Shown here: positions 4,782 through 5,960 of the stretch, in pieces
How the letters are laid out: each line of letters begins with the position of its first letter
Numbering within the stretch: the first letter of the stretch is position 1
Assembly (NCBI RefSeq): GCF_937981295.1
Contig: NZ_CALJPC010000011.1
Span: forward strand, 1 to 5,960
Source: an uncultured Campylobacter sp.
GTDB taxonomy: Bacteria; Campylobacterota; Campylobacteria; Campylobacterales; Campylobacteraceae
Reading direction: 5' to 3'
DNA length: 5,960 nt
Made by a program: the position numbers and the translations under genes
The notes under the pieces: model-generated
Seen by the model: the letters and a program-made list of their open reading frames with translations, nothing else
Databases searched by the model: none
What the model was told of the DNA's origin: nothing

Positions 4782-5951
4782 ATGGCTAAAATTTTAACTG
4801 CGACGCAGGTCAAGAAGCTAAAATTTGAGGGCAGCGGCAAACTCAAGGCGTATTCTATCGATAGCACGTGCGCGCTGTATCTCGTATGTTTTGCAAACGG
4901 CAGCAGATACTACAAGCTACGCACAAAAAAAGGATACACGACGCTAGGAAGTTTCGATGATATAAGCCTTGCAGAAGCCAGAGAAAAAGCGATGGGCTTG
5001 CGTAAATCGGGCGCGAGCGACGAGCTGCAAAAGCAAAAATTAAAAGATGTTTTCTACGCGTGGCTAGATATTAAAATTCCGCCCGAGGATAACGAGAAAA
5101 TAAGGCAATCTCGCCGTAAAATGATAAATCGCGCAAATAAACATCTGCTGCAACCTCTAGGCAATATGCCGATAGATGAGATCGGCACAAAGGAAGTGAT
5201 CGCGGCCACCAAGGGCGTAAATTTTGCAAGTGCTAAAAAGATAATCCCGATCCTGCGCGACGTGCTTAAATTTGCTCGCGCCCAAAACGCGGCAGGCGAT
5301 ATATCGTTTATTTATGAGATTGCCAGCGATATGAGCGAAATTTATCCGAAGAGGAAAGTAGAGCACAGAAAGGCAGTGACGGATCCAAGGCGTCTAAAAG
5401 AGATTATAGAGGCGGTCAGAGACGCCCTTATAGAGCCGACGATTAAAAACCTTTTCTTTTTCAATTTGATTATGGCGCAACGTCCGCATCAGATCAGAGA
5501 GCTTAGCTGGGATAGAATAGACGGGGATTTCGTGTGTTTTAGAGAGACCGACAATAAAACGGGGGTAAATGCGCGCTTGCCGCTTCCAAGACAGGCAAAG
5601 CAAATTTTAGAGGATCAAAAAAGGATAAGCGCGGAGGGGATAGTTTTCAAATCGAGCACCTATTCTAAGCGTAGCGGCTGGGCTATCTCGGACGGCACGC
5701 TATTAAAAACGCTGAAGCGCTTGGGTATAGCCGATCTGCACGCGCACGGCTTTCGCTCGATGTTTGCAACCTTTGCTATTCGGGCAACCGACGGCGAGCG
5801 GGCGATGTTTGAAAAGCGTATCATTGATGAAGTGCTGCTGCATACGCCCAGTAATGAAGTGGATAAAGCGTATTTTAGGGACTTCAACTCGCGGGAGCAT
5901 TTGCGGATATTGCAGTGGTGGGCGGATTATTTGGACGGCTTGGTAATTTAA
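4782..5951 (+). CDS. P4-type tyrosine recombinase (integrase) of an integrative element
   Basis: A 389-aa site-specific recombinase, the usual length for the P4/DUF4102 integrase group. Residues about 1-75 are the arm-binding DUF4102-like domain (LTATQVKKLK, then YKLRTKKGYTTLGSF and LAEAREKA). Residues about 85-185 are the core-binding SAM-like domain. The catalytic domain follows with all expected residues: R234 (AQRPHQIREL), K259 (DNKTG), H322 and R325 (HGFR), H354 (LLHTP) and nucleophile Y364 (KAYFRDF), then the family ending WADYLDGL. The enzyme joins attP and attB through a covalent phosphotyrosine intermediate, and with an excisionase can reverse this. It reads away from tRNA-Glu, so the element extends to the right. 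The frame is intact and appears active. The ATG is supported by AAGG seven bases upstream. Confidence 0.95.
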   Translation: MAKILTATQVKKLKFEGSGKLKAYSIDSTCALYLVCFANGSRYYKLRTKKGYTTLGSFDDISLAEAREKAMGLRKSGASDELQKQKLKDVFYAWLDIKIPPEDNEKIRQSRRKMINRANKHLLQPLGNMPIDEIGTKEVIAATKGVNFASAKKIIPILRDVLKFARAQNAAGDISFIYEIASDMSEIYPKRKVEHRKAVTDPRRLKEIIEAVRDALIEPTIKNLFFFNLIMAQRPHQIRELSWDRIDGDFVCFRETDNKTGVNARLPLPRQAKQILEDQKRISAEGIVFKSSTYSKRSGWAISDGTLLKTLKRLGIADLHAHGFRSMFATFAIRATDGERAMFEKRIIDEVLLHTPSNEVDKAYFRDFNSREHLRILQWWADYLDGLVI

Positions 5952-5959
5952 GCCGTCCG
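5932..5959 (+). terminator. Probable integrase terminator, cut by the window end
   Basis: GGACGGCT (5933-5940) and AGCCGTCC (5951-5958) form a perfect 8-bp GC-rich stem with a 10-base loop that contains most of the stop codon. A following T-run would confirm a rho-independent terminator, but the window ends two bases later. Confidence 0.5.
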
Positions 5960-5960
5960 C

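Noticed and set aside
5660..5946. Several 60-75-codon frames across the integrase 3' end
   Set aside because: They are shadows of the integrase catalytic domain, which carries all conserved residues in the main frame.

Overview
The window most likely comes from a Campylobacterota genome, probably an oral-type Campylobacter of moderate GC (the C. gracilis / showae / rectus / curvus style). The grounds are dense AAATTTTAAAATTT-like words in and between genes, T-rich promoters with TATAAT or TTTTGnTAAAAT -10 boxes and no clear -35, AAGG(A/G)-type ribosome binding sites, and codon use mixing GCG/CGC with AAA/TTT. The genus is inferred from style, not from a marker gene.

Layout. Bases 1-492 hold no convincing gene. 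They are packed with inverted repeats, including two diverged copies (6-80 and 309-388) of a composite two-hairpin element around a large nested inverted repeat (176-307). Bases 493-1677 are a two-gene unit with zero spacing: a membrane-anchored DUF4230-type protein (TTG start) and an unrecognised 156-aa basic protein. Bases 1842-2480 (minus) encode an unrecognised membrane protein of about six helices. Bases 2481-3013 are intergenic: a GNRA-capped leader hairpin, a 14-bp tandem repeat, a frameshifted fragment (2857-2918, minus) of a paralogue of that membrane protein, and a clear promoter. Bases 3014-4237 encode an exported, possibly lipid-anchored, protein with a repeat-bearing N-terminal half and C-terminal ankyrin repeats. 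An open frame at 4243-4572 runs into the next gene and is doubtful.

Bases 4551-4625 are a complete tRNA-Glu (anticodon CTC, CCA encoded). A P4-type tyrosine recombinase with all catalytic residues follows at 4782-5951. A tRNA followed by an outward-reading integrase is the usual left end of an integrative element (genomic island, ICE or prophage). The tRNA 3' end would be attL and the cargo would lie to the right, outside the window. The 156 bp between tRNA and integrase carry TTTATA/TGTATA words spaced at exactly 10 bp, candidate arm-type or accessory binding sites.

The genes do not form one pathway. The left part is chromosomal flank with a high load of structured non-coding DNA and gene remnants, and the right end is the entry to a mobile element. 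The points most worth following are the hairpin-repeat composite, the beta-roll-like/ankyrin exported protein, the decayed paralogue and the phased array at the integrase end.
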